DNA of 64,000 bases from Thalassobacillus_A hwangdonensis (GCF_042675915.1 NZ_JBHTKL010000001.1:1302001-1366000); one strand, 5' to 3'; shown: positions 43,400-52,353, counted from the stretch's first letter. Translations and numbers: made by a program. The notes: generated from the letters alone by a model not told the origin.

Positions 43400-44239
43400 T
43401 TATTGAAGTACTGGCTGTTTTTCAAGTTGTTTACTCATTTCACGGGAGCGTTTTGCTGCGCCTTTGACCGCTTCTGAAATCGCTTTACCGCCACCATGAT
43501 CACTTAGCGCATCAAGGCCCGCGGCTGTAGTACCGTGCGGAGAAGTAACATTCTCACGCAGCTGAGCAGGGCTTTCTTCTTGCTCCATCATCATTTTTGC
43601 TGCTCCTAGAATCGTCTGGGCACCGATTTCCTTCGCTGTTTCTTTGTCCAACCCTGCTTCTACTCCTGTTTTTTCGATGTGTTCCATCAGATAGTAGAAA
43701 TAAGCCGGTCCGCTGCCTGCGATTCCTGTAAATACGTCCATCTTATCTTCTTCGATTACATAAACCTGACCGATACTTTCGAGCAATGTCTTCGCATCGA
43801 GAATGTTATCCATCGCCGCGTGTTTTCCTGGGCAAATAGCGGTTGCAGATTCACGCATCATGCTTGAAGTGTTAGGCATTGCACGAATCACCTGCTGGCC
43901 ATCGTTTAATCCTTCTTCCATATAGGAAGTCGAAATGCCAGCCAATACTGAAATCAACACTTGATCTGCATGAATGTTTTCCTTAATAGAGGAAAGGACA
44001 CCATCGATGTCTTTCGGCTTCATCGCCAGAATGAACACATCAATTTCTTCATAATTCAATTGATCTTTTTGCGCAGTTCTTACACCGTACTTTTCATTTA
44101 TTTGCTGAAGTCTTGCTTCATTGCTTCTATTCGTTACAGTGATTTGTTCAGCAGCTACGTTCCCAGATTCGACCATACCGGAAATCATCGCTTCTGCCAT
44201 CGATCCTGCTCCTAAAAATGCTACACGTTTATTGAACAT
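43400..44239 (-). CDS. proC: Pyrroline-5-carboxylate reductase
   Basis: ProC performs the last step to proline. It shows the N-terminal Rossmann motif VAFLGAGSMAEAMISGM, VISVLAGIS, RAMPNTSSMMRES and GSGPAYFYYLMEH. ATG 44239 follows AAGGAG; 279 residues. All three proline genes in one operon resemble the proHJA osmoadaptive operon of Halobacillus halophilus rather than the split B. subtilis proBA/proI arrangement; the osmotic role is inferred. Confidence 0.95.
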   Translation of the reverse strand: MFNKRVAFLGAGSMAEAMISGMVESGNVAAEQITVTNRSNEARLQQINEKYGVRTAQKDQLNYEEIDVFILAMKPKDIDGVLSSIKENIHADQVLISVLAGISTSYMEEGLNDGQQVIRAMPNTSSMMRESATAICPGKHAAMDNILDAKTLLESIGQVYVIEEDKMDVFTGIAGSGPAYFYYLMEHIEKTGVEAGLDKETAKEIGAQTILGAAKMMMEQEESPAQLRENVTSPHGTTAAGLDALSDHGGGKAISEAVKGAAKRSREMSKQLEKQPVLQ

Positions 44240-44289
44240 GGAATCATCTCCTTTGTTTGTGAACTCAACTGTCATTTTCAATGTTTTTC

Positions 44290-44317
44290 ATACTAACATT
44301 CCGAATGATTAATTCAA
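44290..44317 (-). promoter_or_regulatory. Promoter of the proCBA operon
   Basis: TTGAAT-N16-TAGTAT with TGT before the -10 (extended -10) lies about 50 bp upstream of the proC ATG. Confidence 0.65.
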
Positions 44318-44358
44318 GGGGTTTTCAGGAAGTCATGTGTATACGTGCGAATTACCCT

Positions 44359-44374
44359 ATGTAAACGATTACAT
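44359..44374. promoter_or_regulatory. cre site (CcpA) upstream of proC
   Basis: ATGTAAACGATTACAT matches the 16-base cre consensus WTGNNARCGNWWWCAW at every position. It lies about 40 bp upstream of the proC -35 box, a position compatible with activation or with looping repression. Two ACGCAAAT motifs lie further upstream, near 44386 and 44447. Confidence 0.7.
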
Positions 44375-44562
44375 TGACATTTATTTGCGTGACATGCTGA
44401 CTGACGGTGGTCAAATGCCATCTCACGCGAGTATATGAAGATTTCATTTGCGTAAATTTTGCCATTTTTCACTTTTATAACATTCTGAATATTCCTTATA
44501 ATTGTAGTTATGACAAGGGTTTTAGGGATTATCAATCATACTATTTATCATGCTGCATCTAA

Positions 44563-44596
44563 CAAAAAAAAGAGCAGATCCAGTTCGGATCTGCTC
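44563..44596 (-). terminator. Terminator of pheST
   Basis: GAGCAGATCC/GGATCTGCTC with a 5-base loop and a run of eight T on the minus strand, eight bases after the pheT stop. Confidence 0.93.
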
Positions 44597-44604
44597 ACCT
44601 AAAA

Positions 44605-47031
44605 TCAACCTCTTAATTCTGCTTCATGTTCCTTTTGTACTGCTTCAAGAATCGCTTCGTGCGTCTGCTCGACTTCTTCATCCTTCAATGTCCGTTCAGG
44701 ATCCAGATAAAGCAGGTTGAAGGCAATCGATTTTTTGCCTGGTGTCATGTGCTCGCCTTGATAAACATCAAATACCTGCACTTCTTTAACAAGTGGTGCG
44801 CCTGTGCGGCGAATGGTAGAAGCAATGTCTCCCGCTTTCTTATCCTCGTCGACGACCAATGCGATATCTCTGCTGACAGATGGATATCTAGGGATGACCT
44901 CGAAGGTTTCTTCGATTTCATAAGCTTCCATCAATGCCTCCAGGTTCAAATCGAACACGAACGTATCCTTCAAGTCCATTTCGTTTTGCAACTTCGGATG
45001 CACCTGCCCGACAAAACCGATCACGTTTTCATTGTGATAAACTTCTGCAGTTCTGCCTGGGTGTAGATCATCAAGCTTTGCTTGCTTATAAGTGAATGTG
45101 ACGTTCAACTGCTGAGCGATTCCTTCAACGATTCCTTTAGCAATAAAGAAGTCCGCCGCTTTCTTTTCCTGCTGCCAAGGGTGGACATGCCAATCACCTG
45201 TAATCGCTCCTGACAAACGTAATTGTTCGTACGGCTGTTTTGTAACACTTTCCTCTTCACTGATGAACACAGAGCCAGCTTCATAATAACCAATGTCCGT
45301 CTGCTTCCTTGCCAGGTTGTAGGAAAGAGACTTCAACAATTCAGGTAGTATGCTCAAACGCAAGTGACTATGTTCTTCACTCATCGGCATTGCAAGCTTC
45401 ACTGCACTTGCCGCATGCGCTTTTACCTCAGGGCTTACTAGTCGATACGCGTCCTTTTCTGTAGTCAGGGAATACGTAATCGTTTCATTTAGACCTGCGC
45501 CTTGAAGGTACGCTTTCAGCCTACGTTTCAACTGTTGTTGCAACGTAAGTCCTCCAGCTTGGGAAGCACCTTCCGGCAATGTGAATGGAAGATTGTCGTA
45601 ACCGAAGATACGAGCTACCTCTTCCAGCATGTCTTCAAATAAGCTGACATCCCCACGTCTCGTTGGAACTGTAATGGTGAATCCGCCTTCCACCTGTTCG
45701 TAATCGAATTGCAGGCGACGAAGGATATTTGCAATTTCATCGTCCGAAATCTCTGTACCGAGACGATCATTGATACGTGCCGTTTCGATCTCTACTTTAT
45801 TAGGAGTGCGGTCAAGCTTATCGAATTCAACGATGCCATTCAGTACTTTTCCACCTGCATATTTCTCGAGTAATTCACAAGCTTTCTTACCTGCACGAGC
45901 CACTCGGTTCGGGTCGACCCCTTTTTCAAAACGAACACTGGATTCACTGCGAAGACCGTGGTCTTTCGAAGCAGTTCTAACTGCAGCAGGTGCAAAATAC
46001 GCAGCCTCGAGAAGGATGGTGGATGTGCCGTCATGGACTTCCGAATTCGCTCCACCCATCACACCTGCGATCGCAACTGGCTTTTCACCGTCGGTAATGA
46101 CGAGGTGTTCTGCAGATAACGTGCGCTCCTGATCATCCAAGGTGGTAATCGTTTCTTTATCGTGCGCTCTTCGTACAACGACCTGGTCGGAACCGAATCG
46201 ATCGAAATCGAACGCATGAAGCGGCTGTCCGTATTCAAGCAGGACGTAATTGGTAATGTCGACAACATTGTTGATCGGACGGATTCCCGAAGCAATCAGA
46301 CGGTTCCGCATCCATAGCGGAGAAGGTCCTACTTCAACATCCTTGATGATGAACGCTCCATAGTATGGATTCAATTCCTCATCCTCCACATTGACAGACA
46401 CAAGATCTGCTGCAGCTTCACTCGCTTCACTGTAGGATTCCTCTGCTGGTGTATAAGGCTGATCCAAAATCGCCGCAACTTCATAAGCGACGCCCATCAT
46501 GCTTAAGCAATCGGAGCGGTTCGGAGTCAGACCAAGTTCGATGATGATATCATCTAGATTCAGCAATTCAATTGCATTCTGGCCAGCTTCAACGTCTTCC
46601 GTGAAGTAGTAGATGCCGTCTTCGAATGCTTCTGGTACATTCTTTTCCTCTACTCCAAGCTCCTGAAGGGAACAAATCATTCCGTTCGATTCCACACCAC
46701 GCAATTTTGCCTTTTTGATTTTGAAGTTACCAGGAAGGACTGCGCCAGGCTTTGCTACTGGCACATAAAGTCCCTCAGCGATATTCGGTGCACCGCAAAC
46801 AATCTGCAGTGTTTCACTTCCAACATCGACCTGACAGACATTCAACTTATCTGCATCCGGGTGCTGTTCACAGGAAGTTACGTAACCGACTACAATATCG
46901 TTCATTTTTTCAGCTACGGGTTCGACGCTTTCAACTTCGATTCCCGTCTTCGTTATAAGATCCGCAAGCTCTTGCGGTGTATGTCCTTTGATATCCACAT
47001 AGTTTTTCAACCAATTCAATGATACTAACAT
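44605..47031 (-). CDS. pheT: Phenylalanine-tRNA ligase beta subunit
   Basis: PheT is the 808-residue editing and tRNA-binding subunit of the alpha2-beta2 enzyme. The N-terminal tRNA-binding domain (EQHPDADKLNVCQVDVG) is followed by the B3/B4 editing domain, B5 domain, the catalytic-like core and a C-terminal ferredoxin-fold anticodon-binding domain (YPSVSRDIALVVDE). It is co-transcribed with pheS, 12 bp apart, under a T-box. Confidence 0.97.
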   Translation of the reverse strand: MLVSLNWLKNYVDIKGHTPQELADLITKTGIEVESVEPVAEKMNDIVVGYVTSCEQHPDADKLNVCQVDVGSETLQIVCGAPNIAEGLYVPVAKPGAVLPGNFKIKKAKLRGVESNGMICSLQELGVEEKNVPEAFEDGIYYFTEDVEAGQNAIELLNLDDIIIELGLTPNRSDCLSMMGVAYEVAAILDQPYTPAEESYSEASEAAADLVSVNVEDEELNPYYGAFIIKDVEVGPSPLWMRNRLIASGIRPINNVVDITNYVLLEYGQPLHAFDFDRFGSDQVVVRRAHDKETITTLDDQERTLSAEHLVITDGEKPVAIAGVMGGANSEVHDGTSTILLEAAYFAPAAVRTASKDHGLRSESSVRFEKGVDPNRVARAGKKACELLEKYAGGKVLNGIVEFDKLDRTPNKVEIETARINDRLGTEISDDEIANILRRLQFDYEQVEGGFTITVPTRRGDVSLFEDMLEEVARIFGYDNLPFTLPEGASQAGGLTLQQQLKRRLKAYLQGAGLNETITYSLTTEKDAYRLVSPEVKAHAASAVKLAMPMSEEHSHLRLSILPELLKSLSYNLARKQTDIGYYEAGSVFISEEESVTKQPYEQLRLSGAITGDWHVHPWQQEKKAADFFIAKGIVEGIAQQLNVTFTYKQAKLDDLHPGRTAEVYHNENVIGFVGQVHPKLQNEMDLKDTFVFDLNLEALMEAYEIEETFEVIPRYPSVSRDIALVVDEDKKAGDIASTIRRTGAPLVKEVQVFDVYQGEHMTPGKKSIAFNLLYLDPERTLKDEEVEQTHEAILEAVQKEHEAELRG

Positions 47032-47043
47032 GGTAGTTCCCCC

Positions 47044-48078
47044 TTACGCTTTATGATACTGCTTCAAGAATCGAATATCGTTCGTATAGAAATGACGGAT
47101 ATCATCCACTCCGTATTTCAGCATGGCGATCCGTTCAGGTCCCATTCCGAAAGCAAACCCTGAATATTCCTCCGGGTCATATCCAGCCATTTCGAGGACG
47201 TTCGGATGAACCATTCCTGCACCGAGGATTTCAATCCATCCTGTTCCTTTACAGATGGAACAGCCTTCTCCATTACAAACCTTACAAGAGATATCCATTT
47301 CCACAGACGGTTCAGTAAATGGGAAGAAACTTGGACGCAGGCGTATTTCACGTTCATCTCCGAACATTTGCTTGGCGAATTTATCCAGCATCCCTTTCAA
47401 ATCACTCATTCGAACATGTTTATCGACAAGAAGCCCTTCTACCTGGGTGAACTGGTGGGAATGCGTCGCATCATCTGTGTCTCGACGATACACTTTACCT
47501 GGGCAGATCATTTTAACAGGTTCTTTACCATCCTTTTTGCCCATCGTACGTGCCTGGACAGGAGAAGTATGGGTGCGAAGCAGCAACTCTTCAGTGATAT
47601 AGAAAGAATCCTGCATGTCTCGCGCTGGGTGCCCTTTCGGGAGGTTCAATGCTTCAAAGTTGTAGTAATCTGTTTCCACTTCAGGACCTTCTTTGATTTC
47701 AAAGCCCATCCCGATGAAAAGATCTTCGATTTCTTCAACGATGCTTGTCAATAAGTGTGGGCCGCCGACTTTAACGGGGCGGCCCGGGAGAGTGACGTCG
47801 ATCGTTTCTTCTTCCAGTTGTTTTTCCAAAGCGACTTCTTCGAGTTTTTCCTGCTTTTCCTGGATTGCATTTGCAATGTCTTCCCGAATGTCATTTGCAA
47901 GCTGACCGATGACCGGACGCTCTTCTTTCGATAATTTGCCCATTCCTCTAAGTACTTCTGTGATTGGTCCTTTTTTCCCTAAATAAGCTACGCGCACGTC
48001 TTGCAGCGCTTTGACATCTTCTGCAGCTTCCACTTGGTTCAATGCTTCTGTCTGCAGCTCTTTCAAACGTTCTTTCAT
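47044..48078 (-). CDS. pheS: Phenylalanine-tRNA ligase alpha subunit
   Basis: This class II synthetase catalytic subunit has an N-terminal coiled coil, motif 2 (KMICPGKVYRRDTDDATHSHQFTQVEGL), SFFPFTEPSVEMDI and motif 3 (FAFGMGPERIAMLKYG). ATG 48078 (MKERLKELQ) has AAGGAGG eight bases upstream; 344 residues. Upstream frame extension would enter the T-box leader. Confidence 0.97.
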   Translation of the reverse strand: MKERLKELQTEALNQVEAAEDVKALQDVRVAYLGKKGPITEVLRGMGKLSKEERPVIGQLANDIREDIANAIQEKQEKLEEVALEKQLEEETIDVTLPGRPVKVGGPHLLTSIVEEIEDLFIGMGFEIKEGPEVETDYYNFEALNLPKGHPARDMQDSFYITEELLLRTHTSPVQARTMGKKDGKEPVKMICPGKVYRRDTDDATHSHQFTQVEGLLVDKHVRMSDLKGMLDKFAKQMFGDEREIRLRPSFFPFTEPSVEMDISCKVCNGEGCSICKGTGWIEILGAGMVHPNVLEMAGYDPEEYSGFAFGMGPERIAMLKYGVDDIRHFYTNDIRFLKQYHKA

Positions 48079-48099
48079 CAAAGGTTCCTCCTTGTTTGT

Positions 48100-48370
48100 G
48101 AAAAATAAAAAAAGCCTCCTCCCTGGAAAGGGACGAGACTTGGATAATCGTTTCGCGGTACCACCCTTGTTGACACACACCTACGTGTTGTGTCCACTTT
48201 GAGAATGATAACGGATCTTGATGGATCCGGACTCCTGGTAAGGCGTCAGCTCCAGAGTGAAAGTTCAATGAATTACCACGATGACGGGCTTCCAATCTAA
48301 GGCACCGTCTCCCTGTATCGATGTTGTAATCATCTACTGGTCTCTTTCTGCGCTTTTCACTTATAACTAT
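48100..48370 (-). promoter_or_regulatory. Phe T-box riboswitch of pheST
   Basis: The leader contains the T-box core AGGGTGGTACCGCG (minus strand, near 48150-48165), followed by a GC-rich terminator stem around 48107-48140 with seven T. A UUC codon occurs in the expected specifier region (ACTTTCACTC, near 48257-48268), which fits uncharged tRNA-Phe sensing. Transcription continues when tRNA-Phe is uncharged. Confidence 0.93.
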
Positions 48371-48376
48371 TTACTA

Positions 48377-48406
48377 ATTATATAAAAAAACAGCTGGAGA
48401 GTGCAA
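48377..48406 (-). promoter_or_regulatory. Promoter of the pheST leader
   Basis: TTGCAC-N18-TATAAT on the minus strand, ending three bases from the rlmP stop codon. Confidence 0.75.
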
Positions 48407-48408
48407 GC

Positions 48409-49146
48409 TTAATCGATGAAATGATACATTAATATCCCTGCCGCGACAGCGACATTGAGTGATTCTGCTTTACCCCTTATCGGAATATACACTCGTTCAT
48501 CTGCAATTTCCAATAATTCAGGTGAAATTCCTGCACCTTCATTACCTACAATGAGCGCGGTCTTTTGGGGATCGCTACTTGAGTTATAAGGCTGAGCCCC
48601 TTCAAGAGCTGAAGCTACGACCTGCACACCATCCGCTTTCAACCGCTCCGTCCATTCTGTCAGGCTCCCCTGTAAAATGGGAATATGGAAGATGGATCCT
48701 TGTGTCGCCCTGATGACTTTATCATTATAAGGGTCGACCGTACCATTACCAAGTATGACTGCATCATATCCAGCAGCATCAGCAGTCCGGATCAATGTTC
48801 CTAAATTACCAGGGTCCTGGACGGCATCCACCATCAGCACTCTTCCGAAATCAATCTCAGGTTCTTGCCGAAGTGCAATGACAGCCGCGATGCCTTGTGG
48901 TGTTTCTGTATCTGCAATCGCGGAAAAGACTTGATTGGAAACTTCCGTTACCGTAGTATCTGCAAGCCAATCAGGAGCTTCAACATCTTCACGCAAAATG
49001 ACTTCGCGCACTTCCCAACCACCATTGTATGCTTCTTCAACAAGATGGAAGCCTTCCACGAGGAAGCTTCCTGTCTGCTTTCTACCTTTTCTCTTTTTAA
49101 GTTTGTTCCATTCTTTCACACGTGTGTTTTGAATCGAAGTAATCAT
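48409..49146 (-). CDS. rlmP: 23S rRNA 2'-O-methyltransferase, SpoU/TrmH family (YsgA/RlmP)
   Basis: This 245-residue SPOUT methyltransferase has an N-terminal substrate-binding domain and the knot motifs VDAVQDPGNLGTLIRTADAAGYDAVIL, ALIVGNEGAGISPELL and VYIPIRGKAESLNVAVAAGILMYH. Position upstream of pheST matches ysgA of B. subtilis, which methylates 23S rRNA. The fold is certain; the exact target nucleotide is inferred from the orthologue. Confidence 0.88.
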   Translation of the reverse strand: MITSIQNTRVKEWNKLKKRKGRKQTGSFLVEGFHLVEEAYNGGWEVREVILREDVEAPDWLADTTVTEVSNQVFSAIADTETPQGIAAVIALRQEPEIDFGRVLMVDAVQDPGNLGTLIRTADAAGYDAVILGNGTVDPYNDKVIRATQGSIFHIPILQGSLTEWTERLKADGVQVVASALEGAQPYNSSSDPQKTALIVGNEGAGISPELLEIADERVYIPIRGKAESLNVAVAAGILMYHFID

Positions 49147-49200
49147 CGTTTTTTTACCTCATTTATCTAAATTGTATTTCGTTGATAGCATACTCAGGAG

Positions 49201-49320
49201 TAAAATAGGTTAGGAATTCACTCGCTTTCCGCGGGCGAACGGTCAAGCCTCCTCGCTTCGCTGCGGGGTCTCTCCCGCCCGTTTTTCCGCAGGAGTCTCA
49301 TGAATTCCTTACCTATTTTA
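49201..49320 (+). repeat. Dispersed inverted-repeat element, copy 3
   Basis: Exactly 120 bp bounded by 20-bp arms TAAAATAGGTTAGGAATTCA and its complement with one mismatch (49301-49320 region). The core matches the other copies (ACTCGCTTTCC, AAGCCTCCTC, GGGGTCTC, AGGAGTCTC); here the inner pair GTGGG/CCCAC is replaced by GCGGG/TCCGC, which still pairs. It lies between divergent rlmP and sspI; the rest of that gap shows no gene. Confidence 0.92.
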
Positions 49321-49498
49321 ACCAATAGCTGCTATCGTTTAAAACTATCTAATGGTTAACTTCAGTTAATATTCATACTTCCCCTATAACCATCATCAAA
49401 ATATTGAATAACTGAGCCTTTTTCTTAACCCATCATACATATTTATAATTCCTGAGGTCAAACTATAAGAAGAAAAAAATCATTAAGGAGTGACAACG

Positions 49499-49714
49499 AT
49501 GAACTTGAATTTGCGTCAGGCGATTCTTTCTAATGTAAGTGGAAACAACATGGATCAACTAGAAGCAACAATTGTGGATGCAATTGAAAAAGGGGAAGAA
49601 AAAATGCTTCCAGGTCTAGGTGTGTTGTTCGAACTTATCTGGAAAGAGTCAAATGAAAGTGATAAACAGGAAATGTTGGAAGCTTTGGAACAGGCTGTTC
49701 AGCAACAAGGCTAA
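49499..49714 (+). CDS. sspI: Small acid-soluble spore protein SspI
   Basis: This 71-residue minor spore-core protein begins MNLNLRQAILSNVSGN and has the family pattern LPGLGVLFELIWKESN near the C-terminus. SspI is made in the forespore and its role is unknown. ATG 49499 has AAGGAG eight bases upstream. A sigma-G promoter is expected, but I could not assign one with confidence. Confidence 0.95.
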   Translation: MNLNLRQAILSNVSGNNMDQLEATIVDAIEKGEEKMLPGLGVLFELIWKESNESDKQEMLEALEQAVQQQG

Positions 49715-49729
49715 TAAATGGTTAACACC

Positions 49730-49770
49730 AACGCTCAGAGTGATGGAGATTCACGCTCAGAGCGTTTTTT
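49730..49770 (+). terminator. Terminator of sspI
   Basis: AACGCTC/GAGCGTT arms with internal GAGTGA/TCACGCTC pairing, followed by TTTTTT. Confidence 0.8.
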
Positions 49771-49784
49771 ATGTGGGCTTTTCC

Positions 49785-50081
49785 CTAAAGGATCAAATAG
49801 AAGAATAATGTAATTATCGTAAAAAGGAAAGCACTAATCAAAGGTGTTTTATCAGTGGTCTCTTCCTTTACCTTTGGAGCATCATGGTCGTACATAAGTG
49901 TCTGTGTATCCACATTACTGCTTGAGCTGAAAGAAAACGTAAAAAAGAGTAAAATGACTCCAGCGATTGCTCCGGACAGGATTGCCATTTCTACAAATGA
50001 AGCTTGGAATCCAACAGAGGCACCCAAACTTATTACTCCTAAAATGCCAACAGTACTGAGTCCTTTCAACACCTTTATCAA
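49785..50081 (-). CDS. Small membrane protein of unknown function
   Basis: About 98 residues with two N-terminal helices (VGILGVISLGASVGF, MAILSGAIAGVILLFFTF), a hydrophilic serine-rich loop and a C-terminal helix (LISAFLFTIITLFFYLIL). The best start is TTG 50081 with AAGGAG eight bases upstream; an in-frame GTG at 50090 overlaps that site. It lies between sspI and ysdC. No family recognised. Confidence 0.65.
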   Translation of the reverse strand: MIKVLKGLSTVGILGVISLGASVGFQASFVEMAILSGAIAGVILLFFTFSFSSSSNVDTQTLMYDHDAPKVKEETTDKTPLISAFLFTIITLFFYLIL

Positions 50082-50099
50082 CTTGCTCACTCCTTAAAT

Positions 50100-50131
50100 G
50101 AAAAAGTCGAGCATGAAAGACATGCTCGACT
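50100..50131 (-). terminator. Terminator of ysdC
   Basis: AGTCGAGCATG/CATGCTCGACT with a 5-base loop and TTTTTC on the minus strand. Confidence 0.92.
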
Positions 50132-50138
50132 GGATGGA

Positions 50139-51224
50139 TTAGCTGAATGTTACTTCTTTTACTGTATCTGCGTCTAGCTTCTTAATGACTTCTACGATCA
50201 GTTTAACCGCATTTTCATAGTCATCACGATGAAGCATTGCAGCATGAGAGTGGATATAACGCGTTGCAATCGTGATTGACAGAGCCGGAACACCGTTAGC
50301 AGTCAGATGGATGGCACCTGAGTCCGTTCCACCACCAGCAATCGCATCGAATTGGTAAGGGATTTCTTTTTCATCTGCAGTATCTGTAACAAGATCACGA
50401 AGACCTTTGTGGGATACCATAGATGCATCATACAAGATGATTTGTGGGCCTTCACCCATTTTACTCTGTGCATCGCGCTCGGATACTCCTGGAGTATCTC
50501 CGGCAATACCCACGTCAACACCGAAAGCAATATCCGGTTTGATCGTATGAGCGGATGTACGCGCTCCACGAAGTCCAACTTCTTCCTGTACAGTACCAAC
50601 ACCGTACACGACGTTCGGGTGCTTTTCTCCTTTTAGCTTTTTAAGCACGTCAATAGCGATGGCACAGCCGATACGGTTATCCCATGCTTTTGCCAATAGC
50701 ATTTTTTCGTTTTTCATTTGCGTGAACTCAAAGTAAGGAGTGATGGAATCACCCGGGCGTACACCGAACTCTTTCGCTTCTTCTTTACTGGAAGCTCCGA
50801 TATCGATGAACATATCTTTGATTTCCACTGGTTTCTTACGTGCTTCCGGTGGCAGGATGTGTGGAGGCTTGGATCCAATCACTCCAGTTACGTCGCCAGA
50901 ACGTGTAGAAATCGTTACACGTTGCGCAAGCATAACCTGGCTCCACCAGCCGCCTACAGTCTGGAAATAGACGAAACCTTTGTCATCAATTCGCGTTACC
51001 ATGAAGCCTACTTCATCCAAGTGACCAGCTACCATGACTTTCGGTCCGTTTTCGTCTCCGGACTTTTTGGCGATCAAACTGCCAAGGTTATCCGTATATA
51101 CTTCATCCGCATAAGGAGTGATGTATTTGTTCATCACGTCACGAGCTTCTTTTTCATTTCCTGGAATGCCTTTCGCATCTGTAAGATCCTTGAGCATCGT
51201 CAATGTTTCATCTAATTTAGCCAT
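50139..51224 (-). CDS. ysdC: M42-family aminopeptidase YsdC
   Basis: This cytoplasmic di-metal aminopeptidase forms large tetrahedral complexes in its family. Metal ligands are visible in VMVAGHLDEVGFMVTRI, AWDNRIGC, GTVQEEVGLRGA, AFGVDVG and IATRYIHSHAAML. The 361 residues are normal. ATG 51224 (MAKLDETL) has GGAGG upstream. Position next to sspI matches ysdC of B. subtilis. Confidence 0.93.
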   Translation of the reverse strand: MAKLDETLTMLKDLTDAKGIPGNEKEARDVMNKYITPYADEVYTDNLGSLIAKKSGDENGPKVMVAGHLDEVGFMVTRIDDKGFVYFQTVGGWWSQVMLAQRVTISTRSGDVTGVIGSKPPHILPPEARKKPVEIKDMFIDIGASSKEEAKEFGVRPGDSITPYFEFTQMKNEKMLLAKAWDNRIGCAIAIDVLKKLKGEKHPNVVYGVGTVQEEVGLRGARTSAHTIKPDIAFGVDVGIAGDTPGVSERDAQSKMGEGPQIILYDASMVSHKGLRDLVTDTADEKEIPYQFDAIAGGGTDSGAIHLTANGVPALSITIATRYIHSHAAMLHRDDYENAVKLIVEVIKKLDADTVKEVTFS

Positions 51225-51305
51225 ATGTATCTTGTCCTCCTTCAAAATTTCTCACTTCTTCATTATAGCGTTTTTGTTCGGAATTAACAAAATATTAGGT
51301 CTTTA

Positions 51306-51788
51306 TTAATAATCATTCTGCTGCCGTTCGTAATTCACTTTGTTCTTCGCGTCATATGCATCCACTATATCTTCTTCACTAAAACCAAGCAGTTCTCCAA
51401 GGTACAGATAGTCCTGGAACAATTGTTGATATGTTTCTTGATCCTGTTTGTTTTTCAGTGTGACGATCCCTTCATATACTTGATGGAAAGCATCCGTCAA
51501 ATCCTCAGGTCCGCTCAAGGCTGTTGAATCATAACGATGACCTAGCTCCAGACCTAGGGACATCAAGAAATGGATACCATCCACATATTCCTCCAATATG
51601 ACAGCTCTCTCACTTGCTGGTTTCTTACTCCAGAATTTAAACGTGCGGGTTTCATTTGCGAGTTCGCCTACTTCTACCATCAACGCGAGCGTCTTTTTGT
51701 TGAACAAATCGTCCTTTTCCACCTGTTGATTTGTTTCGATATACCGATCTAGCTCGTACTGCATCTGAAATAAACGTGTCCAATCCAT
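51306..51788 (-). CDS. Dimeric dUTP diphosphatase (MazG-like all-alpha)
   Basis: This 160-residue dUTPase_2 family protein has the metal-binding motifs KTLALMVEVGELANETRTFKFW and EEYVDGIHFLMSLGLELG. It would hydrolyse dUTP to dUMP and keep uracil out of DNA. The all-alpha dimeric type, not the trimeric beta type, is common in Firmicutes and their phages. It is a single gene between ysdC and ysdB. B. subtilis does not, to my knowledge, carry it at this locus. Confidence 0.9.
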   Translation of the reverse strand: MDWTRLFQMQYELDRYIETNQQVEKDDLFNKKTLALMVEVGELANETRTFKFWSKKPASERAVILEEYVDGIHFLMSLGLELGHRYDSTALSGPEDLTDAFHQVYEGIVTLKNKQDQETYQQLFQDYLYLGELLGFSEEDIVDAYDAKNKVNYERQQNDY

Positions 51789-51839
51789 AGTTGATGCTCC
51801 TAACTCATAATAAATTTCTATAAATAATGTATCATTAAT

Positions 51840-51866
51840 TGAAACCTTTGTGGGGTATCGTACGTA
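51840..51866 (+). promoter_or_regulatory. Sigma-W-type promoter of ysdB
   Basis: TGAAAC, a 17-bp spacer and CGTA match the ECF sigma-W consensus (TGAAAC-N16/17-CGTA). B. subtilis ysdB belongs to the sigma-W regulon. Confidence 0.78.
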
Positions 51867-51905
51867 AAAGAGAGTAATGAAACCGTATGCAGGAGGAGAA
51901 TGACC

Positions 51906-52319
51906 ATGATCGTCATCTTATTCAGGCTCTTGATCCTGATCGCAATTGCCTTCTTGATCTATACTGCTTATAAATATATCATCAATCCTCGGAGAAAACT
52001 GGACTTGGCTAGAGAGCAGAAAAGCTTTTATTTTCATGATGATCCATCCAATACAAAACAGAACTTTCTGATGACATATAAAGGCATTCTTTTTGAAGGT
52101 GAAAAATACTTAGGCACGACTGAAAATGCGTTCGAGGTAGTAAATATCAATGTGTCCACTCCTGATCCCCAAGGATTGAAGGGACTTGAGCGGAACGATA
52201 TCTATTTTCTTGAAAAAGAAATCCTGATCCATTACCCTCATGCCAAAATCAATTGGAAGTACCCGTTAAATCGTTTGTTCATCAAATCTGTTGATAATGA
52301 AAACAAACAACCCGAGTGA
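51906..52319 (+). CDS. ysdB: YsdB, sigma-W-controlled membrane-anchored protein
   Basis: This 137-residue protein has one N-terminal transmembrane helix (MIVILFRLLILIAIAFLIYTAY) and a soluble domain (NPRRKLDLAREQKSFYFHDDPSNTKQNF, KGILFEGEKYLGTTENAF). I start at ATG 51906, nine bases after AGGAGG; an ATG six bases earlier is too close. The promoter suggests a role in envelope stress; mechanism is unknown. Confidence 0.9.
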   Translation: MIVILFRLLILIAIAFLIYTAYKYIINPRRKLDLAREQKSFYFHDDPSNTKQNFLMTYKGILFEGEKYLGTTENAFEVVNINVSTPDPQGLKGLERNDIYFLEKEILIHYPHAKINWKYPLNRLFIKSVDNENKQPE

Positions 52320-52353
52320 ACGAAATCATCGTTCACTCGGGTTTTCTTTTTTA
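52309..52353 (+). terminator. Terminator of ysdB
   Basis: A 15-bp stem AACCCGAGTGAACGA / TCGTTCACTCGGGTT with loop AATCA, followed by TTCTTTTTT. Confidence 0.93.

Noticed and set aside
48078..48180. N-terminal extension of PheS
   Set aside because: The upstream frame crosses the T-box terminator and the strong ribosome site precedes ATG 48078.
49381..49489. Sigma-G promoter of sspI
   Set aside because: TGAATA and CATACAT-like pieces exist, but their spacing (about 23 bp) is wrong for sigma-G, so no call was made.
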